From Gnetum montanum (Eukaryota > Streptophyta > Gnetopsida > Gnetales > Gnetaceae): a stretch of DNA of 62,000 bases. The DNA lies in assembly GCA_015680685.1 (NCBI GenBank), contig MNCI01014278.1:47068-109067 (forward strand). Reading direction: 5' to 3'. Under the pieces are notes generated by a model. That model saw only the letters and a list, made by a program, of their open reading frames with translations, searched no databases and was not told where the DNA came from. A program made the position numbers and the translations under genes. Numbering within the stretch: the first letter of the stretch is position 1; the number at the start of each line of letters is the position of its first letter. This document shows, one piece after another, positions 21,367-33,374 of this stretch.

Positions 21367-24112
21367 TCATGTGTTATGCGGAGATGGAGTTGGCCTTGGA
21401 GTTTGGGATTGCTTGGAAACCTTTACGATGTAGGGAGCAGGGCGGGGCTGCGGGTACGATTGGGCAGGAGTTTGCGCAGGTAGCCTGACGACGTACGGGG
21501 TTGGTCTTGGCGGAGGCTGGGCCTTTGTTGTTGGAATGGCAGGTGGTACTCGGACTACAAAAGGGGTAGGCCGAGCGTGAGGGGTTGGTGTACTTACGGG
21601 GTTAGCCGGAGGGATGCGCACTACGTATGGTTGTTGGCGTGTCATGACGTTAGAGGTGGGTATGGTGGAGGGCACTCGGATTACGAATGGCCGTTACGGG
21701 GCATGAGGTGATTGAGGTGCAGAGTTAGCGGGAGGGATCTGAACCACAAATGGTTTGTTAGATGTTTCTTGTTTGTCTTTGGGATAGATGGTGTTGATGC
21801 GGGGTGTGCTGGAGTCATCATCACAATAGATTGAGGTAATTACATACGATGCCTCTTTAGCGTTCAGGGGGTCTTTATACACCCCCATGGTCTGGTTTTG
21901 CGGTTGGACGGGGTTAGCCCCATCAAAAGTGATCTTGCCATCATCAATCATCCTCTGGATGTCCTGCTTCAGGGTGAAGCAGTAATCCGTTCCATGCTCG
22001 TTGCGTTGGTGATAGTCGCAGAAGCGATCCATCCTGAATCCTTTGGGCACGGGCGGCTCATCCGGCGTTGCCAGGCTTGGGTTCTGTACGAGTTGATAGA
22101 ACCGGTCATGTCTTTGGATAGCCACTAGGGACAATTGCTTGTGTTGCATTAATCCAGCCTTTAAGAGTTGATCAAAGAGCTGGGATGGCTTCATCGGCAA
22201 AGGCGTGTACTGGGAGGGTTCCTTCCTCTCGAAGTTACGCATACGTTTTGTCAGATTTTGTGATGACGATTCTGGGGCTGTTGTGGGAGCGGGCTGATAG
22301 TAGTTAGTGGGGGGAACGGGTGGTTTGTATTGATGTGTGGTTTTTGTTTGTTGTGCCCCCGCTATTGCTGCTATAGTCGCCTTGGCCTTTTTTTTGTCTT
22401 TTTTAGTGTGTTGGTTTCTGAAGGCCAGGTATGCAGGGTCGTTGCTATTTTGAGTAGCCTCCTCTATGTTTTTGATTTGTTCAAACGCTTGATTCAGATC
22501 GCGCGCATTGAGGTAATATAGTTTGGACTTGATCTGCACGAGGCTGTCCAGTGTTGCTTGATCTGCATGAGGCTGTCCAGTGTTGCTTGATCTGCATGAG
22601 GTTGTCCAGTGTTGCTTCGGGTTTCAAGTTATACTTGAACCTGGTCACAAACTAGCGTAGAAGATCGTCCAGGAAAAGGATGGAATTCCTGGGCAAGACC
22701 CGGTACCAGTCGAGTGCCCTTCCCGTGAGGGACATGGGGAATACTCGTAGTATTGAGTGGGGCCATGCCTGAAGGAGTGCGCACTCTAATCTGAACGTGA
22801 TGAGGTGGGCGTTGGGGTCTGTCTCCCCGTTATACTTAGTTAGCGTTGGGAGGGGGACACCCTTGGGCAAAGTCAATGGCGGGACAGAGGAGCTAATAGG
22901 GTCATCATTGTAGAAATCTACTACTTTCAACTCTCCATCAGCGACGGTTTTGAGGCGCTTTACCTCATCTGTCAATTCCTGCATCAGTTTTTTAGCGTCC
23001 GCCCAATCTTGGGCACTCGGTGAAGCTATAGGCTGGGGGTGCGGAGCTGCATGCCAGCTAGATTGCTGGGTCATGGGTTGAAAAGCCGAAGGCTGGGTGA
23101 TCGGCGGTTGTGCCTATGGGTAGTTAATGGCGGGTGGTGCTAAGGCTGAGATGTTGAAAGGAAAATGTTGTGGTTTTTGTTGTTGCTGTAGCTGGGGCTG
23201 TGCTTGAGGAGCATTGATCGGGGGGATTGTGTGGGGCAGGACGTGATGATGGGGAATTTGATGTGATGATGCCCCCCTTGCTAGCCACTGTCCTGCTACG
23301 TTGTATGCGGGGACTCCCTGTTGGGCTGGGGTTGCTTGGGGAGCTGCATGCGTCTGGATATGGGGTATGAAGTGAGCTAATGTAGATGCGGGGATCACAT
23401 GCGGCATCCCAATTACGCGAGGTGGGAACGTTGGTCCCACACCATCATGAGGAGGCAGTGCTTGTGAGGATGGGCTCGCAGCTGCATTAGGGGTGACTGT
23501 TAGAGGGAAGGTGTGAGGTTGGGGATCGCTTGGGAGCAGAATGTGTATGAGTGCTGGCATTTCCGGTGGTGGCATCTGAACTTGGGCGAATCTAGGGCAT
23601 TGTACGGGCAAGACTTCCCCTGTCCCGGGATGGAAAATGGGGTTCATCTGTGCTTGGGGGCTCAAGGTGTGGTATGAGTCTCCCTGCTCAGATTGGGCAG
23701 CGAACTCATCTTCTTCCTCTGGCTGAGGCTATAGCGTGGGTTGGTCCAATGACTGGCTCCTGTGCAAAAGGAGCTGAGTAAAGAGCTCCGAGAATTGTTC
23801 TGGAACGGGGATTACGTCATATGGGGAAGGGATGAACTCGTGTCCTCCCCTGTAAAAGAGTTTGAATTGTCTCTTTACTTTGATCTCAGCCCGATCCACT
23901 GCCAGGCCGGCTTGTATCTTAATGCAGATGAAGTTGTACTCGTCTTGGGTTATAACGTTAGCGGTTGGATCTCTCCCTTGTAACCTTAAAGACCGATGGG
24001 GCCCCATTGTGGATTGCCCTTCCAAATGTGGTGTGGTAGATTGCTGGGCAGCTATAGTGTCTGAGATGTTGATGTTCTGGGTAGTGGCAGCAGTGGTGTT
24101 TACGGGATTCAT
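21367..24112 (-). pseudogene. element 1 gag, broken into five open segments
   Basis: Gag forms the particle and binds genomic RNA. The likely start is the ATG at 24112. Segments run 24112-23729, 23665-23114, 23074-22652, 22539-21694 and 21675-21367. The middle ones are Pro/Gln-rich. The gag core is at 22900-22560 (YNGETDPNAHL, PMSLTGRALDWYRVLP). The zinc-knuckle-like motif DYHQRNEHGTDYC is near 22010. The last part is a Pro-rich repeat, VRVPPA and VRLPAQ. Breaks at 23729, 23114 and 22652 are TAG; others are TAA (21694) and TGA (21337). The first three segments share one frame and the last two another. The shift coincides with the 29-bp tandem duplication at 22534-22620. Confidence 0.88.
22534..22620 (-). 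repeat. 29-bp unit in three tandem copies inside gag
   Basis: Units begin at 22534, 22563 and 22592, each reading CTGCA(C/T)GAGG(C/T)TGTCCAGTG and ending TTGCTTGAT or TTGCTTCGG. Two extra units add 58 bp, which is not a multiple of three and accounts for the change of gag frame across this point. Confidence 0.9.
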
Positions 24113-24157
24113 GATGATAGATTGTGTATGTAAAACGGTTTGGGTGTATGTGGCCGG

Positions 24158-24375
24158 CGTAGACGAATCTACAGCGTAAGTGTGCAGCGTAGACGCTGGT
24201 CTGCGGGCAGCGTAGACGCTAAGTGTGCAGCGTAGACGCTGGGGTAACTGTGCAGCATAGACGCTGGCGTAAATTAGGTGACGTAGGTGCTAGGGTAAGT
24301 GTGCAGCGTAGACGCTGGAAGGTTGACAGCGTAGACGCTGAGAGTCGGGGGTTTAAATAAGGCAGCGAAAACGTT
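24158..24375 (-). repeat. gag leader array of AGCGTAGACGCTG words
   Basis: About nine copies of (C)AGCGTAGACGCTGG, some with the CpG lost, lie between the PBS and the gag start. The unit AGCGTAGACGCT is nearly palindromic and matches the words in U3 and in the antisense promoter region. Confidence 0.85.
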
Positions 24376-24423
24376 GATGAGCATAGACGCTGAGGAGTGT
24401 ACAGTCAATTTGTTTAAGCAGAG

Positions 24424-24441
24424 GCCCTCCTTCTAGCGCCA
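24424..24441 (-). other. primer binding site of element 1
   Basis: On the minus strand TGGCGCTAGAAGGAGGGC begins five bases after the end of the 5' LTR. TGG is the complement of a tRNA CCA end. The tRNA was not identified. The site sits at the expected distance and confirms the orientation of the element. Confidence 0.75.
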
Positions 24442-24446
24442 ATTTC

Positions 24447-25753
24447 TGTACCGCTTGAAATCGTCGGTCCCCGGCTAGAAGGAGAAACAGAGACCGTGGG
24501 ATCGCAAGACAAGCACAGATGACCCTACCTTCGCCTGAGGACGAGCTGGAATGCACGAAGGTAGGGTACCTTGGGTGGTCCGCACACGGATCAGACAAGG
24601 ATTTCCCCGAGCGTCATCGAAGTGTTATACGCTGGGTTATGCGTAAACAGTGTAGCGGGCGTAAAACGGAGAGAACAGTGAAAATAGGGTGTAAACAAAG
24701 CATAGATGGCGTAACAGAGTAAACAACGTAAACTGATATACGCAGCGTAAACTAAGCGTAAACCTGAGCACAGCGTAAAAAGGGCGTAAACTAGGCGTAA
24801 AGCGTAAATAGGGCGTAAACAGGGCATAAAGCGTAAACAGGGCATAAACAGGGCATAAACGGCGTAATCAGAGCATAAACAGGGCGTAAACGGCGTAATC
24901 AGAGCATAAACAGGGCGTAAACAGCGTAATCAGAGCGTAAATGTAAACGGGCGTAAGCGGAAACACATGCAAAAAGTCAGCGTAAACTATAAGCTAGAAA
25001 CTGTAAACTGTATTATGAAGTGGAAATGTAGTGCACCGGTCTAACGCAGTTGTGGCTAAACACAAGGCGGACGTAAAGCCCTGATGGGTGTAGGGATGCG
25101 ACTGGTTCGCACGGTAGGCGGAGTGTAGAGACTGTGCTCGGCGTACAGAACTTCCAGCGTAAGCGTAAGAGGTTTTGGTTTGCAGCGTAATTGCTCTGGG
25201 GTCTGCTCTGGTAAATTTTTGCAGACCTCAAATATGCGGAAAACTGGGCTTTTTATAGGTAGGGTTTTACCAGGAAAATTGGGTTGGGAGACACGTGGCG
25301 TGTCGACCAGGTGCGTACAATTTAGAAATATGGTATACGCTGGGCGTATATGCTACATCAGGCCAGCGTATACACTGGGCGTATACACTGGACTTGCTGG
25401 GCGTGTGAACTTTGGTGGACGTTGGGTGTATACGCTGATGGATGTTGGCGTATACGCTGGGCATATACGCTGATGGATGTTGGCGTATATGCTGGGCGTA
25501 TACGCTGATGGATGTCGACTTACTTCAATTCCTGCTCCTGTTGCACTTGCTGAGCGTACATGTGAGGCGTGTATGCTGGGCGTCGGGCGTATACGCTGGG
25601 CGTAGACGCTGGCACAACACTTGGTAAAAACCAAGTGTTTCGATCCTCAAAATTGCCATGTGTGACTTCAAATGTAGCCAAAGTCCTCTGAGGGTCACGG
25701 GGACCTGCTTCTTACTGGACAAGTGTCAAACTCGAAAGTTTTGTGGTGTTTCA
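24447..25753 (-). repeat. element 1 5' LTR (1307 bp) with TATA box
   Basis: It starts TGTACCGC and ends TTTCA, so in the element's own direction it runs TGAAA to GTACA. The minus-strand TATA box (TATAAAA) is at 25250-25257. U3 (25260-25753) contains about ten GCGTATACGC palindromes (25336-25612). Downstream of the TATA box lie about 20 copies of GCGTAAAC-type units (24620-24990). U3 has two or three more repeat units than the 3' LTR. It drives gag-pol on the minus strand. Confidence 0.93.
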
Positions 25754-25758
25754 AGGAC
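25754..25758. repeat. target site duplication AGGAC (right copy)
   Basis: This is an exact match to 8842-8846. The integrase sequence of element 2 resumes directly after it. Confidence 0.9.
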
Positions 25759-27760
25759 CATCAACATTATGTGTTATCACCTATGAGGACATACTATTTT
25801 GATCATTTACACACAACATTATTTTGAGAAGTAGTCAAGCCTTGTGGAGATTCACCATGCATTAGGTAAAACTTGATATCGTCATACCACTCCTTTTGAG
25901 GAGCAGAGTTGATAGAGGCAATGAAGTCACCTTTAGTATTCTATGTAATGGGAATATCATAGTTCATGGTGAAGGAGGGTAACTTGCTAAACACATCAGG
26001 TGTCACACTTAGGGCTAGGATTTCAATGGCATCAACTAACATGTTCTCGGTATGGGGTATATGTTGGATACCAACATCTGTAAATTGTTGCATTAGTTTC
26101 TTTCTTAGGTCATAGTAGGATTGTAGATGTTTACCCTTACATGCTTAAACATATACTACTTGGTTAAACACAAGTTGTGAATCACCTTTAATCATTAGAT
26201 GTTTGATTCCTATGTCACAAGCTACCATCATTTGCTTTATCAATCCTTCATATTTTGCCATGTTGTTGGTACATGGGAATTCAAAATGGTAGGTGAAGGG
26301 TTGAACTTCACTAAAAGGTGATGTTATGATGGTAGAAGCACTAGTCCCATGGGTCGTTTAAGCTCCATGAAAGTACATAATTTCCTCATAGTCCTTAGGT
26401 ACCTTGCCAACTATGTTGACATGTTTATTAAGAAGCTCAAGATTAATGGTTGCATGGTCTTCTAGTGGGGAAATAGTAAGTTATGCAACTATAGTGTGAC
26501 CTTTTGTTGAGGCTTAGGAGATATAATGTAGGTCAAACTAAGCTTTTATGGCTTTTCAATGGGATATACAGCTACTATCATAGATATTGATTATTATGGC
26601 TCTAAACATGTTTTCCTTGAAAATGACATTAACTTGGCTCCTAAAGAGGTAGTCTCCACTTCTTCAATAAGAAGACAAGGACTAGACAATACTTCTCCAC
26701 TCTGGTATATTAGGTCTCATAGGTAATTAATGCATGGCTTAGGTAGTTTATGAGTAGCTCTTCTCCATCATCCCATTTTTGACAAAGTAAAGAGGCAATG
26801 GATGTGTCAGAGATAGTAAGGTAGATGTAAAAAAGATTATCCTTTTGAAATGGATAGATCATGGGTAGTTGTCCCAACTCTTGCTTAATGTTTTCAAAGG
26901 CTTCTTGACATTGAGCCATCTACTCATAGTAGAATCATTTCTTAATTAAGTGTTGCATTGCTTGTAACTTATTTATAAATCTTGCAATAAACCTACAAAT
27001 AAATTGTAATCTACCTTGCATTCCCCAACTCTCCTTAAGGTTGGTTGGCACTACCAAGTTGGATATAGTCTTAACTTGATTAGGATAGACATGTATTCCC
27101 ACTTTAGATAATATAAAGCCAAGAATCTTACTTTTTTTGACATCAAAGATACACTTGGGGTTAAGCCTAAGCTCATACTTGAGGCATCATTTCAACACAA
27201 GGTCGAGATCATGTGCATAGTCATTGGCCATTTTGGATTTAATAGCTATATTGTTTACATAGTCATTAAGTAATCCTAGAATATAATTTCTAAAGATATA
27301 CATCATGGCTCATTGATAAGTGGTGCCTACATTATTAAGACCAAAGGGCATCATGGTGTAACAAAAGGTTTTCCAAAGGATTATGAAGGTCATACAAATT
27401 TAATGCTCTAGGTTAATCCTAACTTGATTGTATCTTGAGAACCCATTCATGAAGGATAATAAGGCATGTCTGGTCATAGTATTAATAAGTTGGTCAATAC
27501 TAGGCAAAGGAAAATTATCTATGATGGTTTCCTTATTTAAGTCTCATAAATCAATATAGATATGTATCCTTCCATTTTTCTTCAAGACTACCACTATGTT
27601 GGATACCCATTTCGCATAATCAATAGCTTAAACGAAATTGTCTTGATATAGTTTTGTGATTTCATCATGAACTAATAGGGCTAAATTTGGTATAATCTTG
27701 CAAACTTTTTGCTTAACTAGTCTAATACTAGGATTGAGTATGATGTTATGTTGCACTAGG
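25754..27760 (-). pseudogene. element 2 H2C2 region, aRNase H, RNase H and RT (decayed)
   Basis: The stretch is colinear with element 1 from 12535 to about 14560. Recognisable pieces are the archaeal-type RNase H near 25960-26400, the RNase H N-terminus and RT end (CQEAFENIKQELGQLP; IASLLCQKWDDG) at 26710-26919, and the RT core to 27600. The RT active site reads NDYVNN at about 27255, so both catalytic Asp codons have become Asn. Many stops and shifts are present. The sequence continues leftwards at 8846, where element 1 is inserted. Confidence 0.87.
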
Positions 27761-30700
27761 CCCAAGGCAAGGCTTGGCATATCTTCATATGACTAGGCAA
27801 AGATCTTAATGTTGTCTTGGAGGACCTTGGTGATGTCTTGAGCCTATTAAGGTTCTAGTGAGGAACTTAGTTTATGGTTTTCTCCTCATCATTTGATGTT
27901 GTGGCAAGAACCTAAACCAGAGAGTCCTTGGTAATGTCATCAACATTGAGGTCAAGGGTTTTAACTAGGTTCTTTGGCCATTCAAGAGGTTGCGGTATTA
28001 AGGCTATGTAATCAACAAGGCTTTCAAGCTCAAGATCTAACTAATCGAGGTCAATGAATCATTCAACATCACCATGAGGCCCAATTATGTTCAGAGGTAA
28101 GTTGATTTACTTATAGGTGTCCATACTTCAATCCTGGATATCAATCATAACCATAGTAAGCAACACTTGTTTGATAAAATGAGCAAATAATGCTAGAATA
28201 ATGCAAAGTACTTTAGTGATAATGCATGGATAAGACAAAATAGGTTTCATAAATGATCAAAAAAGGTTCAAAAAGGTCAACAAAGGCTATAAAAGATAGG
28301 AAGAAACAAACAAGGAAAAACAAAGGCTAGACAAGGTAAAAAAAAAGGTCAAATGATGGTTAAATGGGGTCAAGTGGAGCCCAAATCATGGTTGAATCCC
28401 ATCCAATGATGTTCTAAATGGTCAAATAAGATCACAACGGTATTCAATTATGTAGATTAATGTCAAACCAAGGTTAATTTGAGATCAAGAGATGTCAAAT
28501 GATGGAATAAAACCCCAAATGACAAGGAAATGAAGAAAATAAAGCCAAATGGCATCAAATGATAAGGAAAAGGGGGTCAATCATGCATAACAAGGTTGAA
28601 TCAAGTCAAAACACAATGAAACAAGGCCAAACCAGTCAATGTGAGAAAGAAGGGATAAAACAAGATTAATATTGATCAATCAAGGTTAGATTTTACTAGT
28701 TTTAGACCTTAGTGAGCAATGGATAGAGGCTATGGGATTGACAAAGTAGTTTGGACACTTGGATAGGTCATTTTGAAGTTGTTGAAGGGCCAAAACAAGG
28801 CTACTTTTGACATCCACATTGGATCCACTATAGCTAGCATTGGTGGGGTAAGCCCCAACATGAATAGTATCAATATTTGAGATTCTAGATTTATTATGAC
28901 CAAATTTGGGATTTTGATGATTTGTATTGGTAGCGTAGTGAACTAGGGATGAAGATTTGTCAATTTTGATGTCAATTTGAGCCTTTGGAGGTTAAAATGC
29001 TACATGGAACTACTACCCATGTTGGGACTACACTAGCCAATGTGGCCCCAGCATGGTTCTTTGAGAAAAATTATTTTTTAGCATCTGAAGATCAAATTTT
29101 GTGTTCTATTGACTTCCTAAGGCACTGTAGAAGCATTAAGGTTGTGAACTAGTCATTTGGAAATTAAAATATGTTGCCAAAAGTGGGTTTTTGGATCTTA
29201 CCCCTGAAAGCTACACTAGTTAGCATAGTTATGGGTGCTCCCAACATGGATGGATAGAACTTAACATTTCCATGGTTAAAATAAAGCCAAATTGTAGTTA
29301 GTTTTAAGGTCTTAGGGTTCTAGGATTTTTGAGTCAAGTTCTAGGCCATTTGGAGTGTTGTCATACTGGAAAAATTGGTATGGAACCTCAACCATGCTGA
29401 AGCCATGTTGGTCATTATGGCTCTAGCCTTCCTTAATGTGGTTGCATCTAGACTAGACCCACACTAGCCAGCATGGATGGGGACTTCCCTAGTGTGGCTA
29501 AAGGAGTTGAGATGAAATTTGACTTATTTCACCTTATCATTTTTCATCCCAACTTTACTAGAGGCTTTGTAAAGGTGTAAAGATCATGATGTGACACTTT
29601 GAAGATTTTTTGAGATATTTGTTGGCCAAACCCCTACCAACTACATTTCCCAGTGTAGTTGGGATGCCCCCTAGTGTGGTTGACCTAAAACAAATGATTT
29701 TTAATACCTTCTAGTGGGTTATAAGAAGCTCTAGCTTGGGTTTGGGACTTGATATGGTGCATCAAGAGGGTGATTTGGATTTTTTATGGCTTTTTTATGA
29801 ATTTTCATGAAGGAGCCATGCTAGGACTATGTTGGCCAACATAGTCCAAAGCCTCCTCAATGTGGTTCTAATGTTGGAATGGTTTTTGACTTACTTTATT
29901 CTTGATCTTTGGTGTTTTAGGATTATTGAAGACATCAAAAGGTTTGACAGCTATGCTTCACCACTTTGAAGATTTTTAAATGCTTAGTTAATCCCACAAT
30001 GGTCAAAATCTAAGGAGCCATGTTGGGACCATGCTAGCCAGTGTGGTTGAGGGGTTTTCAATGTGGTTCCTCCAATATAATTAATGTTAGCATCTTTTGG
30101 CATGTTCATGGAAGTTCTAGAGACTTTGAGAAGGTGTGGAGGCTAAGATGTATCATTTGGAAGATCATTTAGGACATTTGGTAGCTAAATCCCATCCAAC
30201 CATGCTAGCCATCATGGTTGGGGTGCGTCCCAATGTGGTTGCAAGGTCAAGATGGGGTTTTGCCTAATTTTTCTTAATTATTTGACATTTTAGGATGAAT
30301 AGGAATCTCAAGGAGATGTATGGTCAAAAAATTCAACTTTGAAGATATTTATTGCATATGATGGTCAAATCTCTACCAACTGCATTGGGAATACACTGGC
30401 CAATATGGTTGAGGTGCCTCCAATTGTGGTTCATCCAAAAAAAGCAATTTTTGACACTTTTGTTGGGTTTTAGAAGCTTTTGTGGCTACTGGAGGCTCTA
30501 GCTAGGGTTTAGGATTTGGAATGATTATCCTAGAGTTGATTTGAAGCATGGTTGATGTTGGAAAGTTCCATATCCCTAGAGCAATGTTGGTGAGGGTGGT
30601 TACTCAAAATAGCATGTTCTATTGTGAGTTTTTACTTCCATCGGGGCTTGATACCTTCTAATGTTGACATCTAGTTTCAAATTTTGCATGGGGTTTTTGG

Positions 30701-31140
30701 TTTTTAACATGTTGTGGTGGGGTGGTTAGAAGGCCATTTGTGATAGTGGTTAAGTTTTGGAACTCACTTGAGGCTTTTTTTGGAGGCTTAACCCCAACGT
30801 AGATGTGTGTGGGAGTTCCAAATCCCACTGCATTGGGATTTTTGGTGTGTTGATTAGGAGGATTATAATGGGGCCCATCCAAAATTAAATGGTCTTTTGG
30901 GTCCAAATTTCCCATCAACCCAGCATGGTTCAAAATTTCCTCCTTTAAACTCAAATAACCATAAGTTGAATGAATGCCTTAGGCAAGGGGTTTGGATAAG
31001 AGGCATATGTGTGGAATGCATTTTTACATGTCAATTTTACCAAAATCATATCCAAAACCCATTTTCTCACATCCAACAGATAGATTGAAGGTCATTTTAG
31101 TAATTCTAGCATCAATCCCATCCATGCCCACCATTTTTTA
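27760..31140. other. element 2 noncoding spacer with TGCTAGCC/CAATGTGGTTG words
   Basis: This corresponds in position to element 1's 14760-15320. It holds no gene. From 28240 to 28680 short CAAATGAGGTCAA-like units recur. From 28800 to 30900 more than ten variants of ATGCTAGCCANCATGGTTGGGG alternate with CCCCAACATGG and ACTAGTGTGGTT. These resemble words in the 5290-6640 LTR, which supports assigning both to one element. Confidence 0.6.
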
Positions 31141-31189
31141 ACAAGAATTCACCAAGGAACAACACCGCTATAAGGAGATTGTAGGATTT

Positions 31190-33374
31190 TGAAGATTTCT
31201 TGGAGTATTAATTCAAGATGTGAAATAGAAAGGTGGACACCAACAAAAAACCAAGCTTTAGAGGACGCAGACACTAATACCAAATGGCTTTCTCATCTTC
31301 CATGGCCTATACTAGGGGAAGAATCTTCCACCATGACTCCTAGGTGCATAATTCTTGGCCATCTTTTGTAGTTTTCTAGCTTGGAACCTAGGCATTTTTC
31401 TTGATGTAGGAATATTGCTTGTGTGAAATTTGATTTTGTAAACTTATTATGCTAGATTTAGGTCATAATTATATGGTTACAATGTTTTTTTGGTTTTCAG
31501 ATTTCTTTATGTTGAGTTATAAATTTTTTTTGGCCTTGTTTCGAGCAAATTTTGTTGTTTTTCATAAAAAAGAAACACCTATTTTCTATTTGTTTATGAG
31601 AAAAAAATGAGGATTTTTTAGTTTTGAGGTGATAGGCTTATATTTCATTGCTTAATGGTTGACATAGTGGTTGAACCATTGATTTCTAACTTATAGTTAA
31701 TTTTTTATGGATTTTTCTGTAAGCCAATGCATAGTGATTTATTTTTTTTTTTGCTATTTTACCCCTATGAAAATGGGTACTGTTGACACTTGGAAAAAAA
31801 TTTTTAGTCAATGTCCTAGCTTCTTGGGGATGTTTAAGGATGTGTGGGGGGTTTTACATTAGTTTCAAAAATTATTTTGATATTTTTTTCAGTGATTTAC
31901 TATAGTCATTTTTCTATAGTTTGGGGTTTTTCTAAAATTTCAAAGTGGTTTCAAGTTGTGCACAATTTTTTTCAGGCCCTCAACATTGATGCTAAATTTT
32001 GTTGAATTTTATGTAGGCATAGTATTTAGACTTAGAAATAAACTTTTAGTGCAAATTTTTCATTTTTCGTTGGTTTTTAACTACCCTATACAGTTGTAGT
32101 TTTGGGTGTTATAACTACAAACCCCCCAAGCTGTATGGGCAGTGTTAATCTATTTATGGTAAATTTTTTGAAAATGTTAAAAATTCATATGGTCATTTAT
32201 GTGTTTTATTTTTAGTTTCCAATACTCATTTGAATTTTTCAAAAATTTTAAGTCCCCATCCTAGAGTCTTTACTATAGTTAATTTCACTACAAACTAGGA
32301 TTTTTAGTTGAAATTTTTTCATATTCAAGTTGGAATTTTATGAATATTATTATTGTAGGTTAGATATTTGTACAAGCTAATCTTCATGGCTTCAAAGCAT
32401 TTATAGAAAATTTCTATGATTTCTGGAGTGAACCAAACTTTGGCACATATACATGCATAACCCTTAGGGTCCCCACACTATCTTCTCCAAGCAAGCAAAG
32501 TAAGAATGTTTATTTTTGTTTTATTTTCTAGTCAATGTCAATGTCTTCTAGTTATATGATTATTTGGGCTTTAATTGTCTTATTGGTTTTATTGATATGA
32601 CCATAAGTGTTGTTTTAGTTCATTATGTTTAATGTTTATCATTTTTTTTATTATTATGATTTTGTATGATGTGCCTATGCCAAAAATAATGGGTCCTTTG
32701 TTTATGTTGTAAGGGCCACATCACCATCCACCATTGTTGTGATTGCTTCAAGATGTGTCGAAGAGATACTTATCTTGAAGTTTGATGAGGTGAATGTAGC
32801 ATAGCACTGGTTAGCTAGCCAAGTACTTAGGGAGATTCAAGTGAGGATTGCTAATGTAGGTTTCTTTGACTTATTCATGTCTCCTATCCTAGTCATCCCT
32901 ACTCCTAAGATGGTGAACAATATCAACTACTTTAACAAAGAAGTAAAGAAATTCATCACTCAGGTTTGTGGTGTGCCTATCACATTGGCCATCAATGAAT
33001 CTACCTTATGTGACCTTTTTGGCATCCATGGTGAAGGGATGAAGATTGCCACACAGCTAGGAAAAGAGGTGGGCCACCAAAAGGAGTTGGAAGAATGGCT
33101 AAATACTAGGTGCAACCATTCCAAATTGACCCTTACTTGCTATCTAGTTGTAGAGATGAACAACATGTACCCATTGTCCCAATCCTAGACTTTCCCAAAG
33201 TTGTTATCATAGAAGAAGGTTCTAAGCATTGAGCAAGCATGGACCATGAAAAATGTCCTCAAGGAGGATGCTCAGTTTAACTAGGATACTCATATGATTT
33301 TTGGGCTACAAGGGGAGATCTTGAAACATTGGAAGAACCTTAGTATGATATGCCACATGCACTATGCATTTTTT
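31190..33374 (+). pseudogene. element 2 antisense gene, first copy (5' part)
   Basis: A putative exon 1 (31189-31350, TKNQALEDADTNTKWL, then a GTGCAT donor) is followed by intron-like AT-rich DNA and a fused exon 3 end (32420-32505, WSEPNFGTYTC). Exon 4 begins after TTATGTTGTAAG at 32712 and contains NVGFFDLFMSP, CGVPITLAINESTLCDLFGI and VVEMNNMYPL, matching element 1's AGLMALFAAP, FANLFGVPTD and VNELYPLF. Exon 2 and most of exon 3 are missing because of a deletion of about 970 bp at 32390. The copy runs into the assembly gap and continues at 46401. Confidence 0.82.

Larger units (their letters stand above)
8847..25753 (-). mobile_element. element 1: 16.9-kb Tat-like Ty3 retrotransposon with antisense gene
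   Basis: This minus-strand element is bounded by two LTRs (24447-25753 as 5' LTR, 8847-10088 as 3' LTR) and the duplication AGGAC. In its own direction the order is: LTR, PBS, leader repeats, gag, protease, antisense spliced gene, repeat array, RT, RNase H, a second (archaeal-type) RNase H, integrase, spacer, PPT, LTR. The dual RNase H is the diagnostic feature of the Tat lineage. It is much longer than ordinary Ty3 elements because about 5 kb separates protease from RT. The LTRs differ mainly by transitions and indels in their repeat arrays, roughly 5-7% by eye. Scattered stops and frameshifts make the copy non-autonomous now. Confidence 0.93.

Noticed and set aside
24353-25722. Open frames in the 5' LTR on both strands
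   Set aside because: These are repeat-derived, as in the 3' LTR, with no start context or conserved product.
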